A DNA stretch of 64,000 bases. Origin: Cichorium intybus. Lineage: Eukaryota > Streptophyta > Magnoliopsida > Asterales > Asteraceae. Below are positions 34,340 through 45,840 of this stretch, in pieces. How positions within the stretch are numbered: position 1 is the first letter of the stretch; each line of letters begins with the position of its first letter. The notes beneath the pieces were generated by a model. The model was not told the origin of the DNA and made no database searches. It saw only the letters and a program-made list of their open reading frames with translations. A program made the position numbers and the translations under genes. The stretch covers positions 84,155,250 through 84,219,249 of the forward strand of contig CM042015.1 of the NCBI GenBank assembly GCA_023525715.1, read 5' to 3'.

Positions 34340-36195
34340 TTACTTCCATTTCTTTCCACCCTTTCCATGCTTACCGAATTTTCCGTGTTTCCCACCTTTC
34401 CCATGTTTCCCTTGCTTGAACTTACCACCACTGTGCTTGCCACCTTGCTTATATTGGCTGCCACCAAAGTGTCCCATCGAGCCCATCATGTTATGGGCTC
34501 CTTGGGGCACACCGTGGCTGGTATGCCCTCCGTGACTTTGAGAGGTCATATGGTGAACCCCATATGCTGCAGCCGCAGCAGCTGCACCCCCGCCGAGTAT
34601 AGTTCCCATGCCCGGTCCATGTCCTAAGAAATAAGTTTTTTTTTTTACGTTATCATAGGGTTTGAAAGTTCAAGTTGAAAATTTTGGAACCAAAAGATAA
34701 TCATTTTTCTTTTACCAACTAAAATAGCATATAACTAGAGGTACATTTGGACTATTCCTAAACCGACCCCATAAAGTCCGGTCAATGGATAGTCAACTTT
34801 AATCTAGAAAAAATCGCATTGGTGATTCAGAATGTTGGAGCGATAAAGGGTTCCAAGCCAAATATGTTTTGTTTGATTTGATTTGATCCGATCTTTTTAT
34901 ATAAACACTAGTAGTTAATAAAAGTTATTTATTTATAAAATTAGAATTTATAACAATATGAGTTATAAACACTATTTATAAAGTATTATTAAACAATGAA
35001 TTACATGTAAAACTACATTATTATTTTGTAAACCATATAAATTACAAAATTGCATCTTTTATATTTATTATCATAAATTTACAAACGAAATATTTAGATA
35101 ATCATAAAAATCAACAAAATAAATAGAATTATAAAACCAAGAAATAGAGGTGTATTTTCACTGATTTAACAAAATAAATAGAATTATAAAACCAAGAAAT
35201 TGAGATGTATTTTCACTGATTTGTTTAATATATTATAGGATATTATTTTCATTTCTTCCTATTACTACATTGTACCTTCAAAATTCCACCCAACTATAGC
35301 AATGGTGTTTTAAAATAAGAAAAAGAAAGTTGGAAATAGAATGTAATATTTAGGAAGATCTTTTAGAGTATAATGGCTTAACAAAAAAATCTGAAAACAC
35401 ATACCATAATTTATAATCAGGAGAAATGACTATGCTGCCAGCAATAATACATAATAAAATGAAAGCACATTGCTGTTTCTTGCATTTAGGTCTTATAAAC
35501 CTTTTGAAAAAAAAAAAACATCAAAAATAAAAGAGACCAACAAGTCTGAACCGCCCCGGTCCAAGAAAAGCCCAATGGAGAACCCAAAGCCCACGTCACC
35601 CAATCCATTTATCCACCTCTATGTTTATTGTAAGTTAAATACATTTTATTGTTTAAGTTAATTAAATCGCTCAAATCCGTTTTCACTTTTATGACACTTT
35701 TAGTAACAAAAAATGGTTGTTTTTTATTCATAAAAGCATTGATTAATGATTAGCAACTGCATATACAAGTTAACTAATAAGAAATATAGCAATAATATTA
35801 TAATCGGAAAACAAAAGCGTGAAATTCAATTGCAATGTTTGTAATATTGATGTCGACAATAGCAACTAACCTCCGGAACCGTGTGAAGCTGATTGACCAG
35901 GGTAGCCAGCTGGGGGATAACCCTGCGGAGGATAACCACCACCAGAGGGAGGATAGCCTGCCGGAGGGTAGCCACCGCCAGAGGCAGGATAACCTTGTGG
36001 AGGATAGCCACCGCCGGAGGGAGGGTAGCCGCCAGCCGGTGGGTATGCTCCTTGAGGAGGGTATCCACCCCCACCTTGTTGAGGAGGGTATGCGCCACCA
36101 TGTTGAGGAGCGTGGTGCCCAGCTCCGGCAGCATATCCGGCAATATTGCTCAACAGCCCTTTGTCATGTTCGTTCTGATTCCCGTCTCCACCCAT
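34340..36195 (-). CDS. Glycine/proline-rich protein (GPRP, glycine-rich protein A3 type), copy 2
   Basis: Exons 36195-35871 and 34623-34340 encode 202 residues. The 1,247-bp intron starts GTTAGT, ends TTTCTTAG and is phase 1, splitting a Gly codon exactly as in copy 1. The N-terminus (MGGDGNQNEHDKGLLSNIAG) is followed by a long run of GGYPPQGYP/GGGYPPAGYP units (about residues 30-105). Then comes an Ala-rich segment (GGGAAAAAAAYG) and a C-terminal tail of GKHGKFGKHGKGGKKWK type. No signal peptide or catalytic motif is seen. A 5'UTR intron is likely (donor CTG|GTGAGC near 36834, acceptor TTGTAG near 36229). A retrotransposon sits just upstream of the promoter. A tandem repeat and a MITE-like segment enlarge the coding intron. 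Confidence 0.92.
35114..35223. repeat. Tandem duplication, 55-bp period, in the GPRP2 intron
   Basis: ACAAAATAAATAGAATTATA at 35114 recurs at 35169, with the remainder of the unit nearly the same. Confidence 0.9.
35224..35480. repeat. 'Seed-word' MITE-like repeat in the GPRP2 intron
   Basis: It carries the words 'tattactacattgta', 'caactatagcaatgg' and 'gaaagcacattgctgtttcttgcattta'. These recur, in either orientation, at about 7725-7870, 53645-53780, 54125-54390, 54890-55140, 60190-60300 and 60400-60600. Boundaries are not defined. Confidence 0.45.
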
Positions 36196-36910
36196 GTTCT
36201 TTCAATTTGGTATTGTATACACAGAAAACTACAATGGAAATCAAAGACAAATGATGAATTCAGAACAAATGATAGGAAAAAAGATATGATTTCATAGATT
36301 TACTGTTTACGAAGTCTGGATCGATTCAACTACAACAAACAGTTACGAAGAAAGTCAAATCATTGCAATGAAAATCGGAAACACCAACCGTTGCAAAGCA
36401 ATGGACAGATTTCAACCAATTGAACATGATTAACTTTTGTTACTAACTGGAATAATATGAATTTAATTGATACCTTTGATTAAAATAACTTTTAGGGCTT
36501 ACAAATCTGAGAAAATTAAAATAACCGCTATGATCCTTAGATCCGCAATTGCAGTTTACAAATTAACAGCGGCATGCATGATTCATGAAGACACATATAT
36601 CATTAATGAAATCAAAGAACTTCTAAATTAGGTGTTTCATCAATCGCACACGCGTATTTAATCTACACATGTAACGAATCCAGGGAGACGAATCTGATCA
36701 TATCCGTTTCAAACAGAAGACACGGAAATAACAAAAAGGCAAAGCAATTCGATTTCCGCTTCCAATTTTCACAGATCACAATGGTGAACTGAACTTGAAT
36801 TAGCAGAATTAAGATAGAGATGCTCACCAGACGTGATAATCTTCTTGGCGCGTATTAAGTTGAAAAGCAAAGCTCAAACGCAGACTTTTTGACTAGTTGG
36901 GATGCATCGA

Positions 36911-36932
36911 CCTTATATACAAGAGACGTGAC
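36911..36932 (-). promoter_or_regulatory. Core promoter of GPRP copy 2
   Basis: Minus strand GTATATAAGG (TATA box, 36911-36920), with an ACGT-core motif, GTCACGTC, directly upstream at 36925-36932 (a bZIP-type site by sequence). The LTR retrotransposon begins at 37023, about 90-110 bp further upstream. Confidence 0.6.
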
Positions 36933-37022
36933 GACACCCTAGCATGTGTATTAAAGAATTTTTGAAAACGCGTTTAAAAATGTATATATTAGTGTGATTT
37001 TACAAATAGTTGAATATAACGG

Positions 37023-37205
37023 TATTACAGTTATAAATTGTCTTTTACTGAAAAGGGTATTTTAGTAATTTACCTAATTGTTTGTTAGTAAGTTGTTATT
37101 AGTTGATTAGTTTGTTCTGCTTTCTTTTTACGCTTGTATATAAGCTTCTTCTGTATTCAGTTCAAGGTAATGAAGTGATTTCATTTCAATCTAAATCTCG
37201 TAATA
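37023..37205 (+). repeat. 5' LTR, 183 bp
   Basis: TATTACAGTT to CTCGTAATA. A TATA-like GTATATAAGC lies at about 37135-37145. Confidence 0.95.
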
Positions 37206-37217
37206 TGGTATCAGAGC
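37206..37217 (+). other. Primer binding site, initiator tRNA-Met type
   Basis: TGGTATCAGAGC immediately after the 5' LTR. Confidence 0.93.
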
Positions 37218-37394
37218 AAAAGAGTTATTCGTTCAATTGATCAATTCCGATCAATTTTTCCGCTTAGATTCCGATCAATTTTTGATTGATTTCGTTCTTC
37301 CAATCAGTGTCGTCTTCACTGATTGTGTTTCTTTTCCTCACGATTTTTTTTTAATTTCTGCGATTGATTTCTTGTTCTTTCAATCTGATTCATC

Positions 37395-38510
37395 ATGCCG
37401 TCTCTTACAGATCCGAATTCTTCTACGCCTCCTATTGCTCCGATTGATGACAGAACACATCCGTATTACTTACATCATTCCGATAGTCCTGGCTTTGTTC
37501 TTGTTTCTCAAGTTTTGATTGGAGACAACTACAATTCATGGAGTCAAGCGATGCAGATAGCTTTATCCGTGAAAAACAAAATTGGATTTATTGATGGTTC
37601 TCTTCCTAAACCTATACCTTCAGATCCGAATTACAGTGCCTGGATAAGAAATAATAAGCTCGTTATTTCCTGGATATTAAATTCCGTTTCTAAGGAGATT
37701 TCCACAAGCGTGATGTTTACAGAGACTGCTATTGACATTTGGAAGGATTTACAAGATCGATTCCAACAAAGTAGTGGCCCTCGCATCTTTCAAATTCGGA
37801 GAGAAATTGTCAATCTATCTCAAAATCAAGATTCAATTGGAGTTTATTTCACAAAATTGAAGTCGTTATCAGAAGAACTCATCAATTTTCGTCCTCATTG
37901 CACCTGCAACAAGTGTACCTGCAATGGAGTTCAAGAAATAGAGAAGTATTTTCAAACTGAGCATATAATGAATTTTTTGATGGGATTAAATGAATCATTT
38001 TCTCAAACTAGAAGTCAAATCCTTCTTATGGATCCTTTACCTCCTGTTAATCGTGTTTTCTCATTACTTGTTCAAGAAGAAAAACAGAAGTCTATTTCTA
38101 ATGATTCTCAGCAGACTGTTGCATTTCTTGCCAAGGCTAATCAAAGTCAACCTCGCAAATTTGCTAACAATAACAAGAATGGAAACAGAGAAAGACCTTT
38201 TTGTTCTAACTGTAAATTTCAGGGACACACTATTGATAAGTGTTACAAGCTTCATGGCTATCCACCTGGATATAAACCTAAACCAAAGACAAATTTTCAT
38301 GCTGCTGCTGTTGTGAATGAAGATGTCAATGGGAAAGGTGATGCAAATGACTCTCTTAGCAACATGTTCAGAGGATTCTCTCAAGAACAATGTCAACAAG
38401 TTTTATCTGCTCTTTCTTCTCATATGATTTCAGTTAATCCAAGTGAAGAGACTTCAACAGGTAAATGCTATTCTATCTCCATTAAACATGGATCAAAGTC
38501 TTCTTTATAG
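37395..38510 (+). CDS. Copia gag (UBN2_3 type)
   Basis: 371 codons starting MPSLTDPNSSTPP. It shows the gag blocks LIGDNYNSWSQAMQIAL (about residue 48), GPRIFQIRREI (about 132) and HIMNFLMGLNESFSQTRSQI (about 195). A zinc knuckle CSNCKFQGHTIDKC lies near 270. It stops at a TAG at 38508 right before the protease motif, where family members usually have Trp. Confidence 0.9.
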   Translation: MPSLTDPNSSTPPIAPIDDRTHPYYLHHSDSPGFVLVSQVLIGDNYNSWSQAMQIALSVKNKIGFIDGSLPKPIPSDPNYSAWIRNNKLVISWILNSVSKEISTSVMFTETAIDIWKDLQDRFQQSSGPRIFQIRREIVNLSQNQDSIGVYFTKLKSLSEELINFRPHCTCNKCTCNGVQEIEKYFQTEHIMNFLMGLNESFSQTRSQILLMDPLPPVNRVFSLLVQEEKQKSISNDSQQTVAFLAKANQSQPRKFANNNKNGNRERPFCSNCKFQGHTIDKCYKLHGYPPGYKPKPKTNFHAAAVVNEDVNGKGDANDSLSNMFRGFSQEQCQQVLSALSSHMISVNPSEETSTGKCYSISIKHGSKSSL

Positions 38511-41500
38511 ATTTTAGATTATGGAGCTTCTCAGCATGTCTGTCATGATTTATCCCTTTTTCACAACATCTGTAAAGTTTACACATATACAGTTACTCTT
38601 CCAAACAAGATCACTTTACCAGTTAAGTTGATTGGAGATGTTCGATTGGATCCTATTATCACACTCAAGAATATTCTCTATGTTCCGGAATTTGATATGA
38701 ACCTTATATCAATTAGTGCTTTAACAAGAACACAAAGATTTATCGTTTATTTCACGTGTAATCATGCTTTGATTCAGGATATCAAGCTCATGAAGACGAT
38801 TGGCAGGGCTGAAATTGATGCAGGACTATATGTGATGTAATACCTAACTTTAATTTATAATAAAGTTATGTTAAATATATATACTTATATGAGATAAGAT
38901 GAGTTAAAAGTATGAGTTATGATGTTTATAAACTAATTTAAGAGAAGTTAGATGCTAAAATAGATAAAAGAAACAAAGTAAATGCTTAAAAAGTCAAACC
39001 GGGCCAAGTTGTGTGACACGAGTCGAGTCAAATTAAAAAGGAAATGAAAAACAAGCCAACCCGGGTCGAGTTTGTGAGCCCGGGTCGTGTTCGAAGGGAA
39101 CCCGGATCGGGTCGATAAAACCGGACCGTGTGAGACTTGAATCGAAGGCGGTGGATGCGTGACGTAAACCGGGGCGGGTTCAGAAACCCGGGTCGGGTTC
39201 TGACCAACCCGGGGCGGGTTCTGCAACCCGGGGCGGGTTCCTGTGCAGGTATAAATACCCATTTGGACCTCATTTCGTCATTTTACGAACCACAAACACC
39301 AAAACGCGATTTTTAGAGCAAGGAGGGTAAAAATTAGTCCTTTTGATCGAGGGCTTTGCTTAGGAAAAGGTTGGGGAAGTGGATTAAAACCCGAATCACG
39401 TTCTTGAATCCTTGATTTTCAAAGGTATGTGATTTTGATTTCTAGAGTTTCAAACCCTAGGTGCTCAAATCCGAGGGTATGCTTGAAATTAGCTCATGTG
39501 TTGCTAGTAGGTTGTTATTATATGTTGTATTGAGTCTCTATTATGATTATTGAGAAGTTTTATCGGTTGATTTGGTAAAACCCGCAAATCTTGGAAGTTT
39601 TGAAGTCATTGTATATGATGTTCATAGTTGTGATTCTTATTAGCTATTGATTCTTGATCTAATGAGTTAGATGTGGTTAAATTGTTTTGAGAATGTTGAA
39701 GTATGATGTGTGATGTCGTTTTGAGCAGATACACATAGGAGGGAAGAAGATATACGAGACACGGGTGGACCATGGACTGAACAGACATCAGGTGAGTAGT
39801 TAATTGTTAGAAGAACTATGCTTGTTGATATGTTTAATACAGATACGAAGTATGTTATGTTTTGATTGGTTGAGTATAACCAAATTTGAGTATATGGAAT
39901 AAAGAGTTATAGTGTGAACATCACACTCGGGACTGAGATAGTCCTTTAAGTTTAATTAAAACGAGAATTTGTTTTAGACTATGGTGATACAACCAAGTCT
40001 AGCGATAAGGAGTCCGGTATGTGCATTTTGGGAGTTTCACTTACTAAACCAATATCAGGTGAATACGTATTAGTATTTGAGTTGAGTTATACTTGTTTAT
40101 GCAAAGTGTATATGTTTTTACAAGAACATCTATGTATTGTGTTGTTATTATGAAGATTGAATAGTAGAGAAATATCGTTATCCGTGAATAACAAACAATG
40201 AATTTGATATGAATACTGAGTAATAAAGATGAGTAGATGTTAGAGTGGCTGTGGTTAAGTGTCCTTGTATGAATTGTTATAACCATAAAAATTACTATGA
40301 TTAAGTGTAACTTGTTTGTGATCATGAGTAAATACGAGAATATGATCGAGTTTATGAGTAGTACCGATTGTGGTATGTATTGATGAGTTGATGAATGTTA
40401 ATTATTAATTGTCAAAGTAAGTTAATGTGTTGCAGGTTTCAGATAATAAGAGGAGGTGGTTACTTGCTAGTGAGAATAACAAGAGAGGAAGATGAGGATG
40501 TTCATTGAGAAGGATTCGTGGAGTATGATTAATATTTACTCACTAAGCTTTTATAAGCTTACACTTGAGTGTTATACTGTTTTGCAGGTATCTATAGCTG
40601 TAATAGGGGAAGGCATGTGATAAGAAAAGACGGACAAGTTTAGAGCCTGTCCTTAGCCGAAGTAGATTTAATTGTAACACTTGGTCATATATTTTGTAAG
40701 GACCTTTTTGTGTAATTATTGTAATGATAACAGCTTGATCCTTGGTTTGAGTGCAAATATACCCAATTAAATGTGTAATTGTTTTAAAATATTTGGGTGT
40801 ACTTTGTATGAGAAACCGGGTGTTACATGTGATGGGAAAAGGCACTACAAGTAACAAACAACACCACAGTAGCTTACGGATTAATGTTGTTTCTTTAGAT
40901 GTTTGGCATAAGAGGCTTGGTCATCCATCAAATAAAAGGATGTTTCATATTAAGGATTTGCTTAATATTGATGTATCTTTGAAAACAAACAATACACATT
41001 GTCATGTTTGTCCTTTAGCTAAACAAAAGCAACTTCCATTTCAGTCCTACAATCATATTCGTGATGAATTGTTTGATATGATTCACTGTGATATTTGGGG
41101 TCCATACACAGTTTCAACACATAATGGATACAAGTACTTTGCTACTTTGGTTGATGATCATAGTAGGTATACATGGATATATCTGTTAAAACAAAAATCT
41201 GACATCAAAGAGATTTTTCCCAGATTCTATGCCTTCATTCTTACTCAATTTGGTAAGAAAATTAAAGCGTTCAGATCTGATAATGCTCGGGAGTTAGAGT
41301 TCAACGATTTTTTTGCTGAAAAGGGAATTGAACATCAGAAATCATGTGTTGGGAAACCTCAACAAAACTCTGTTGTTGAGAGAAAACATCAACATTTGCT
41401 CAATGTTGCCCGTTCTTTATTATTTCAATCTCAAGTTCCTATAAAATTCTGGGGCGAATGTGTTCTGACTGCAGCATATTTGATAAATAGAACACCTTCT

Positions 41501-43646
41501 GAAGTTCTCAAAAATGTCAGTCCATATCAACGTTTATTTGGTACAATTCCTGATTACTTACATCTTCGTTCTTTTGGATGTTTGACCTATGCTTCCACTC
41601 TTACAAATAATCGTTTGAAATTTGATCCAAGAGCTAGAATGTGTGTTTTTATTGGATACCCCCAAGTATGAAAGCCTATAAACTTCTTGATTTTCGTACT
41701 AATCAAATCTTCTATTCCAGAGATGTTGTGTTCCACAAACACATATTTCCTTTTTTGTCCCCAAACACCATTTCTACCCAATTCGATCCTTTTCAAAATA
41801 CTGTATTACCTCACCTTTTCAATGATACTGATTCGATTCTTGAGTTTAATCCCATTACATCGACTACTTCACATTCTGATCCTGTTGTTCCTGGAGTCGA
41901 ACAACTTAATCCTTTAAGAAGAACCACACGTGTTTCTAATCCTCGTTCTTATCTAAGAGATTTTCATTGTAACCAGATTTCTCATTCAATCACTTTGGCT
42001 GATAATTCCTTTTTATCCACAAATTATCCTCTACAAAAGGTCTTATCTTATGATCAGCTTTCTCATAGACACAAAACCTTTGCTATGTCTATTTCAGCTA
42101 ATTTCGAGCCTAAACATTACAATCAAGCATCACAATATCCTGAATGGTGTAAAGCCATGGAATCTGAACTACAAGCTATGAAAGCAAACGACACATGGGA
42201 TGTTGTTTCTTTACCAAATGACAAGAATTCAGTGGGGTGTAGATGGGTTTACATGATTAAACATGGTAGTGATGGGAAGATTGAGAGATATAAAGCTAGA
42301 CTAGTGGCGAAGGGTTTCAATCAGAAAGAAGGCATAGACTATTTTGAGACATATTCACCGGTGGCTAAATTAGTCACAGTCAAGATGTTACTTGCTATTG
42401 CAGCTGTTAAGAAATGGAATTTAGTGCAACTAGATGTTAATAATGCTTTTCTCAATGGAAAGTTACATGAAGAAGTGTTCATGGACATACCTCCTGGTCT
42501 TGACGTTTCTCATTATTCCAAAAGCTCTTCAAGACTTGTTTGCAAATTAAATAAGTCTATATGTGGGCTTAAACAGGCTTCAAGACAATGGTTTGAAAGG
42601 TTTTCACAGTTTATGATCATATCAGGATTTGTCCAATCAAAATCTGATTATTCACTGTTTTATAAAGGATCTGGTGATACTTACGTTGCTCTTTTAGTAT
42701 ACGTTGATGACATAATCATCACTGGTCAAATGAAAAAGGTATTATGGATCTGAAGCACTTGCTAAGTACTGAATTCAAATTGAAGGACCTAGGCAGTTTG
42801 GGTTATTTTATGGGATTAGAAATTGCCAAGTCTGCTGAGGGTATTTTCGTCTCTCAACGCAATTATACACTACAACTTATTGAAGATGCTGGTCTGTTAG
42901 GTGCCAAGCCTAAGTCTACTCCTATGGAACCAAGGGTCAATTTATGTGAAAAAGGAGATGATTATAAAGAACCATCTCAATATAGGAGATTAGTTGGTAG
43001 ATTACTGTATCTTAACATAACAAGACCAGACATCACTTTTGCTGTACAACAATTATCCCAATTCATGTCCACACCCAAGGTACAACATTTTAATGCTGCT
43101 ATACATCTCATCAAGTACCTTAAAGGATCTCCTGGTAAAGGAATCTTCTTTTCTTCATCTTCTTCTTTTCATCTTAAAGGTTTCTGTGATTCAGATTGGG
43201 CAAAATGTCCAATTTCAAGGCGTTCAATTACTGGGTTTTGCATCTTTTTGGGAAATTCTCTTATTTCATGGAAGTCGAAGAAACAATCAACAGTTTCTCG
43301 TTCATCTGCAGAAGCAAAATATAGAGCTATGGCCATGGCTACTTCGGAGATAGTGTGGATGAAACAATTGCTGAAAGATTTCAATATTACTCATATTGAT
43401 TCAGCCCTCCTTTTTTGTGACAATAATGCAGCCTTACAGATTGCTACCAACCCAATATTTCATGAACGTACCAAACACATTGAAGTGGATTGTCATTTCG
43501 TAAGAGATAAAGTGGTTGATAAAATGATAAAATTGATGCCGATTCGCTCTTGTGATCAATTGGCTGATATGTTTACTAAACCGTTACCAGCTACAAAATT
43601 GACACCTTTTATGTTCAAGATGGGATTAAAGAATATCTATTCTTAA
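38511..43646 (+). pseudogene. Copia pol: protease, integrase, RT, RNase H (broken)
   Basis: The protease motif reads DYGASQHVCHD, with Tyr in place of the usual Ser/Thr of D-S/T-G, so it is probably inactive. The frame is then cut by the solo LTR (38836-40827). Integrase resumes with WHKRLGHPSNKRM, CHVCPLAK, HCDIWGPY and DDHSRYTW. A one-base loss in a C run near 41660 shifts the frame. RT follows with YKARLVAKGFNQK, QLDVNNAFLNG and YVDD at 42700-42711. A second frameshift occurs near 42735. RNase H (CDSDWAKCP, SSAEAKYRAMA) runs to the stop at 43644. Confidence 0.92.
38836..40827 (+). mobile_element. Solo LTR (1,992 bp), probably Ty3-gypsy
   Basis: It starts TGTAATACCT, ends GGTGTTACA and is flanked by a perfect 5-bp duplication TGTGA (38831-38835 and 40828-40832). 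TG..CA ends, a TATA box (GTATAAATACC near 39249) and no internal coding region fit a solo LTR. TGTAA..TTACA ends and length fit chromovirus-like gypsy LTRs. It contains a GC-rich array of AACCCGGGTCGGGTTCTG-type units at about 39040-39240. Confidence 0.85.
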
Positions 43647-43667
43647 ATCTCCATCTTGAGGGGCGCT

Positions 43668-43850
43668 TATTACAGTTATAAATTGTCTTTTACTGAAAAG
43701 GGTATTTTAGTAATTTACCTAATTGTTTGTTAGTAAGTTGTTATTAGTTGATTAGTTTGTTCTGCTTTCTTTTTACGCTTGTATATAAGCTTCTTCTGTA
43801 TTCAGTTCAAGGTAATGAAGTGATTTCATTTCAATCTAAATCTCGTAATA
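43668..43850 (+). repeat. 3' LTR, 183 bp
   Basis: Identical by eye to 37023-37205. Confidence 0.95.
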
Positions 43851-43855
43851 AACCG

Positions 43856-44640
43856 TCATAACGTTTGTTCATATAGTAGTTTTGTCGACCAAATATATTT
43901 TTATATTTTATTAGGGAAACCTATATTATATATTTATAACTTTTATAACACCATCAGTCAAATAAATATGGTTCAAGATAAATTAGGATCATATTTATTT
44001 GAAATCTTCAAAACTTTTCAACCTATACTACTTGGTTAATTGGTTAATTGAAGTGCCGTGTCTATATAATAGAATTATTTTCACACTTGTTTTTCTTTTG
44101 TTTCCAGCACGTTCGCTCCATGACGTCACCTCCCTTTATAATATGAGTGGTAGCATTGGAAAAAAAACGAATACATCATAAGATCTCCACTCTATAGACT
44201 AGCATTTCAAAAAGTGTAGCTTGCGGAAGTTATCAAGTTCTTATCGATGCCCACATGTTCATATGGAAGATCTCATTCTAGGTTTCGTAAACAGTCAAAC
44301 TCAATGGCTATTGAATATGCCTAAAAATCCATCAGTTGAGTTAGTTGGTGTTTGGAAGCCAATCGGGGCAAAAAGGAAAGCGAGCTCGATGATGATTAAG
44401 CATGTGTATCTATGATGAAAGTAAAGCGAGCGTTTTAACTTATTCTTTCCACATATTTTTCCTTTTATTTTCGCTAAGTTTCAAGAAATATTATATGGTT
44501 TGGAGCATATATTTACATCTTGAACCTTGATATTATGTCATCATAATAGAAATTTTGTATGGCTCGTAATATACATATCAAACACATTCTCAAAACTCTG
44601 AACACTCTCAACAATGGATCCAAACAATATGTTTAACTGC
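43856..44640. other. Intergenic DNA, no gene seen
   Basis: A 64-codon frame at 44221 is not recognised. Nothing else is supported. Confidence 0.4.
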
Positions 44641-44663
44641 ACATCTCCAACATCCACCCATAA

Positions 44664-45659
44664 CACACCTCGTGGCCTAAGTTCAAACACACAATCGTCC
44701 AAGGTAGAAAAAATAACAGAGGTAGTGGGAGCAGGAACAGGAGAAGGAGTCAGTCGAGGACTCGAAATGATGTGACTTGTTGGAACTGTAAAGAGGTTGG
44801 ACATTTCAGGAATCAATGTCCAAAAGACAAGAAAGAAGTTAACGTTGCAGTAGACCATTCAGATGATGATGTTTTGATCTGTAGTGTGGAGAGCAATGTG
44901 GATTCCTGGGTTATGGATTCGGGTGCTTCATTTCACGCTACCTACAGCCGTGAAGCACTGCGGAATTTGAAAGAAGGAGATTTTGGTAAGGTAAGACTGG
45001 CGAATGATGAGGTTCTTGATGTGACGAGCATATGCGATTTAGATCTGAAGACTCCAGTCGGTCCATGGACTTTGAAGGATGTCCGGGTAATTCCAAGTCT
45101 GAAGAAACAGTTGATTTCTGTTGGGCAGTTGGATGAACAGGGGCACGAGGTTAAGTTCAGGAATGGGCAGTGGAAGGTAGTCAAAGAAAATCTTGTGATA
45201 GCTCGTGGACATAAGAGGGGTTCATTATATATGGTCAGTTTACCGTCTGAGGGAGTAACCGTCCCAGTTCAGAAAAAGACCAAAGTCCGGTTCATAGAGT
45301 CTCGTGGACAGAAGAAGGTTTGCTTTGCAGATGGCAAACCCAGAGTCACAGGTCAGATTCAGGTTGAACGTGTTTGGAACGGTTCAGAAAAACCAGTCAA
45401 GGGCATTCATAGCAGTGGGAGCAAGGGCTGTGTTTCAGCTAGAATACCCAGAACACAGTGGGTTAAGAAAACTAGTATTCCATCTGTAAAATTCTCTCCA
45501 GATTATCTGCTACACATGAAGAGTATCGTTTGTTCTCAAGATGTTCCAGGATCGGGCAGTTCATTTCAGTGGGAGCCGGTGGAGACAGAGAACAGGTCAG
45601 TAGCAGACTTAGCCATGACTAATGTGTTGGAGCTAACGAAAGCTTCAACTAGCCTTTAG
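44664..45659 (+). CDS. Non-autonomous copia gag-protease protein with an unusual C-terminus
   Basis: Open from 44664 with no Met before 44772. A basic segment (RNNRGSGSRNRRRSQSRTRN) leads into the zinc knuckle CWNCKEVGHFRNQC, then the protease motif WVMDSGASFHAT. The copia spacer follows (LKDVRVIPSLKKQLISVGQLDEQGH, RGSLYMV), where the pre-integrase domain would start. Instead of integrase there are about 140 residues rich in Lys, Ser and Val (VQKKTKVRFIESRGQKKVCFADG, RIPRTQWVKKTSIPSVKFSP) up to a stop at 45657. I do not recognise that tail. The frame has no internal stop, unlike the neighbouring copia remains. Confidence 0.75.
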   Translation, partial: HTSWPKFKHTIVQGRKNNRGSGSRNRRRSQSRTRNDVTCWNCKEVGHFRNQCPKDKKEVNVAVDHSDDDVLICSVESNVDSWVMDSGASFHATYSREALRNLKEGDFGKVRLANDEVLDVTSICDLDLKTPVGPWTLKDVRVIPSLKKQLISVGQLDEQGHEVKFRNGQWKVVKENLVIARGHKRGSLYMVSLPSEGVTVPVQKKTKVRFIESRGQKKVCFADGKPRVTGQIQVERVWNGSEKPVKGIHSSGSKGCVSARIPRTQWVKKTSIPSVKFSPDYLLHMKSIVCSQDVPGSGSSFQWEPVETENRSVADLAMTNVLELTKASTSL

Positions 45660-45840
45660 GTAAATTGAAGAGAAGGCAGGGTAACTAGGAAAGAGCTAAG
45701 ATCAAAAGTGTTTTTTGGAATGAACAGTTGAAGCACAGGTGAAGATTGTTCCGTGGCTTCAAGTGAGAGATTGAAGAATTGTTGCAACAATTGGACGGTA
45801 GCGAAAGACTACATTGTTCAAAAATCTTCAAGTGGGAGAT

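Larger units (their letters stand above)
37023..43850 (+). mobile_element. Ty1-copia retrotransposon with identical short LTRs and TA..TA ends
   Basis: LTRs 37023-37205 and 43668-43850 are both 183 bp and identical by eye. They begin TATTAC and end GTAATA, a perfect 6-bp inverted repeat but not the usual TG..CA. A canonical primer binding site TGGTATCAGAGC follows at 37206-37217, and a short purine tract (TTGAGGGGCGC) precedes the second LTR. Flanks are AACGG and AACCG, a probable 5-bp duplication with one change. Gag-pol is in one frame from 37395, broken by a stop, two frameshifts and a 1,992-bp solo LTR. Very recent insertion is implied by the LTR identity. Confidence 0.93.

Noticed and set aside
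38508..38850. Copia protease as an active enzyme
   Set aside because: The active site reads D-Y-G instead of D-S/T-G, it is preceded by a stop, and the frame is cut by the solo LTR shortly after.
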